Part shown: piece by piece, positions 23,082-24,426 of the stretch | Numbering within the stretch: position 1 is the stretch's first letter | How the letters are laid out: every line of letters starts with the position of its first letter | Assembly (NCBI GenBank): GCA_035399245.1 | Contig: DAOPIR010000019.1 | Span: 1 to 24,426 of the forward strand | Direction of reading: 5' to 3' | DNA: 24,426 nt | Source: CAXXOK01 sp035399245 | GTDB taxonomy: Bacteria > Bacillota > Clostridia > Christensenellales > Aristaeellaceae | Position numbers and translations under genes: made by a program | The notes under the pieces: model-generated | What the model saw: only the letters and a program-made list of their open reading frames with translations | The model's database searches: none | Told to the model about the DNA's origin: nothing

Positions 23082-24426
23082 TCAGCCGTTTCCGGCCCAA
23101 AACCAGCTTTGGGGCAGGTAGCCCGTATTGCCGTTGGCATCCAGCAGCACATACAGCGTGTCGCCCACCACGCCGACGATCCATGTATCGCTGCCAAATA
23201 GCACGCCGGTGGTGCTTTTCAGGTCGGCGGATGCATACAGCGGACGGTACAGGTATTGCTCGCGCGGGATGAGCACCGGCGAGGCCGAGGCTACGGTATC
23301 CATCGCGGCGCCGAAGGCGAGGTACTTCGTCATCATCCAGCCTTCCAGATGGCCGTCCAGCCCGATGCGCACCCGCGACCAGCCGCCCTGCTGCTCCAGC
23401 ACCTGCACAGGCGTGCGGTTGTAAAACTTGCCCAGCGATTCGGCGCTTACGCTTGGCGCGGTGCGCAGGTGCAGCCGGTCGGCGGGATCGGGATTGCTGA
23501 CCACGGCCCAGCCGTCGCGGTCCAGGCCGGCTATGGCGTCCGCGGTGCTGGCGGGCAGCTGCGAAAAATCAATCGAAAACAAATCATGCCAGGGATGTGA
23601 GCCTACGATAATATCCGAGGTGGTGTTTAATACGCTGCATTGCTGGATGCCGCAGTACACCGTGCCGTATACATCGACGCTGTTGCTGTAATCGGTAACC
23701 CAGCCCAGCGTCCAGTTTCCGTCCGCTGAAAGGGAAAACGAACACTGGCTGTATTCCCCGTTCCACTCCAGGCCGATCTCATCGTCCGAGGAATGGAACA
23801 AATCCAGATACGCGCCGTCGGGCAGGGGCTGCGAGGTGCGCACCGTATAGCCGTCCGCAGCCTGCACCGCCCAGCAAAGGCGGCGCACGCCGGCCGCGTC
23901 CTCGGTCATCAGCAGCAGGCCGTGGCTCAGCAGATAGCTTTGGATAACGGTATCGGCAACGGGGATGGCGGCGGTGTCAAACGCGGCGTCGGTTAAAAAC
24001 GTATCGCCGTAGCCGCTGAAGTCCAGCAGCGTATCCACGGGCTCGGCCGCAAGGCGCGTGAGAAGCGCGGCGGACAGGGGAACCGGCATGGTGTCCGTCT
24101 GCCACAGGATGCCGTCCGCGGCGTCGTCGCGCAGGGCAACCCGCCGGATGGTCAGCAGGCCGTCGTCGATGCGGTAATAGGCCACGCTGGCGATGTGTCC
24201 CGTGTTGGATTCCTCGTAAAAGCCCATCGTCCAGCCGGGATACAGCGTTTCCGCCGAGACCTCCGTGATGGCTTCCATGGCCTGTGCGGCCTCCAGCGTG
24301 AGCGGCAGATCGTCAAAATCGGCCATGATGCCGAACTGCATCAGACTGTCGATGCGCGCGCTACCCAGCCGCTCACCGGTATCGAGATCGTAATAGACCC
24401 ACTGGCCGTCCTCCCAAAGGGTAAAC
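23082..24426 (-). CDS. SH3-domain protein, C-terminal part; start beyond the window
   Basis: An open frame of 448 codons that runs off the right edge without a stop or convincing start, so the N-terminus is missing. The in-frame ATG at 24341 is probably internal because coding sequence (LWEDGQWVYYDLDTGERL) continues upstream of it. A bacterial SH3 domain is visible about 110-190 residues before the C-terminus: DRLHLRTAPS, then LGKFYNRTPVQVLEQ, then GWSRVRIG and LEGWMMTKYL. A second, partly SH3-like segment ends the protein (TWIVGVVGDTLYVLLD, GYLPQSWFW). The rest is beta-rich with no recognised enzyme motif. Such proteins are usually exported and bind cell wall, but the region where a signal peptide would be is not in view. 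Confidence 0.82.
   Translation of the reverse strand, partial: FTLWEDGQWVYYDLDTGERLGSARIDSLMQFGIMADFDDLPLTLEAAQAMEAITEVSAETLYPGWTMGFYEESNTGHIASVAYYRIDDGLLTIRRVALRDDAADGILWQTDTMPVPLSAALLTRLAAEPVDTLLDFSGYGDTFLTDAAFDTAAIPVADTVIQSYLLSHGLLLMTEDAAGVRRLCWAVQAADGYTVRTSQPLPDGAYLDLFHSSDDEIGLEWNGEYSQCSFSLSADGNWTLGWVTDYSNSVDVYGTVYCGIQQCSVLNTTSDIIVGSHPWHDLFSIDFSQLPASTADAIAGLDRDGWAVVSNPDPADRLHLRTAPSVSAESLGKFYNRTPVQVLEQQGGWSRVRIGLDGHLEGWMMTKYLAFGAAMDTVASASPVLIPREQYLYRPLYASADLKSTTGVLFGSDTWIVGVVGDTLYVLLDANGNTGYLPQSWFWAGNG

Noticed and set aside
1..24426. CRISPR array, tRNA/rRNA genes, insertion sequence or prophage genes
   Set aside because: No regularly spaced repeats, no tRNA-like or rRNA-like sequence, no transposase, integrase or phage structural motifs were found by reading.

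Overview
The window is GC-rich bacterial chromosome and looks like a member of the Bacillota, probably a Clostridia-type organism. Supporting this are strong AGGAGG-type ribosome sites, TTGACA/TATAAT-like promoters with 17-bp spacers, YitT-family and CotH-family proteins, an attenuated NCS2 nucleobase permease, and a Pel polysaccharide operon with no outer-membrane PelB or PelC. I see no insertion sequence, prophage, CRISPR array, tRNA or rRNA. Genus-level placement is not possible from the sequence alone.

Layout. (1) Positions 1-270 (-) hold the N-terminus of a uracil/xanthine permease, cut by the window edge. It is preceded by a ~280-nt leader with a consensus promoter and mutually exclusive terminator and antiterminator hairpins. 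(2) Positions 768-1595 (+) encode a small alpha/beta hydrolase. (3) Positions 1641-8078 (-) encode one giant 2145-residue protein: DUF4062-like N-terminus, NACHT/STAND-type ATPase, and about 1500 residues of TPR-like helical repeats, with its own promoter. (4) Positions 8309-20621 (-) form a tightly packed nine-gene operon, in transcription order pelD, pelE, a pelA-type deacetylase (DUF2194), pelF, pelG, a CotH-family lipoprotein kinase, a VTC-domain protein, a DUF4956 membrane protein and a secreted DUF4832 protein. It has a consensus promoter at 20688-20716 and an intrinsic terminator at 8251-8274. (5) Positions 20842-21744 (+) encode a YitT-family membrane protein, followed at 21831-23060 (+) by a second alpha/beta hydrolase. 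(6) Positions 23082-24426 (-) hold the C-terminal part of an SH3-domain protein whose start lies beyond the window.

How the genes may work together. The operon fits a c-di-GMP-controlled Pel synthesis and export machine of the Gram-positive type. PelD is the c-di-GMP receptor (intact RxxD I-site, dead GGDEF site), PelE a TPR membrane partner, PelF the glycosyltransferase, PelG the flippase-like transporter, and the DUF2194 protein the extracellular deacetylase. The unusual part is the downstream set CotH, VTC, DUF4956 and DUF4832 in the same transcription unit. It suggests that phosphoryl chemistry (surface kinase, polyphosphate polymerase) and a GH-like barrel protein are coupled to polysaccharide export. 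The giant STAND-type protein just beyond the operon terminator is a separate unit. It is the best candidate here for a little-characterised sensor or immune system.
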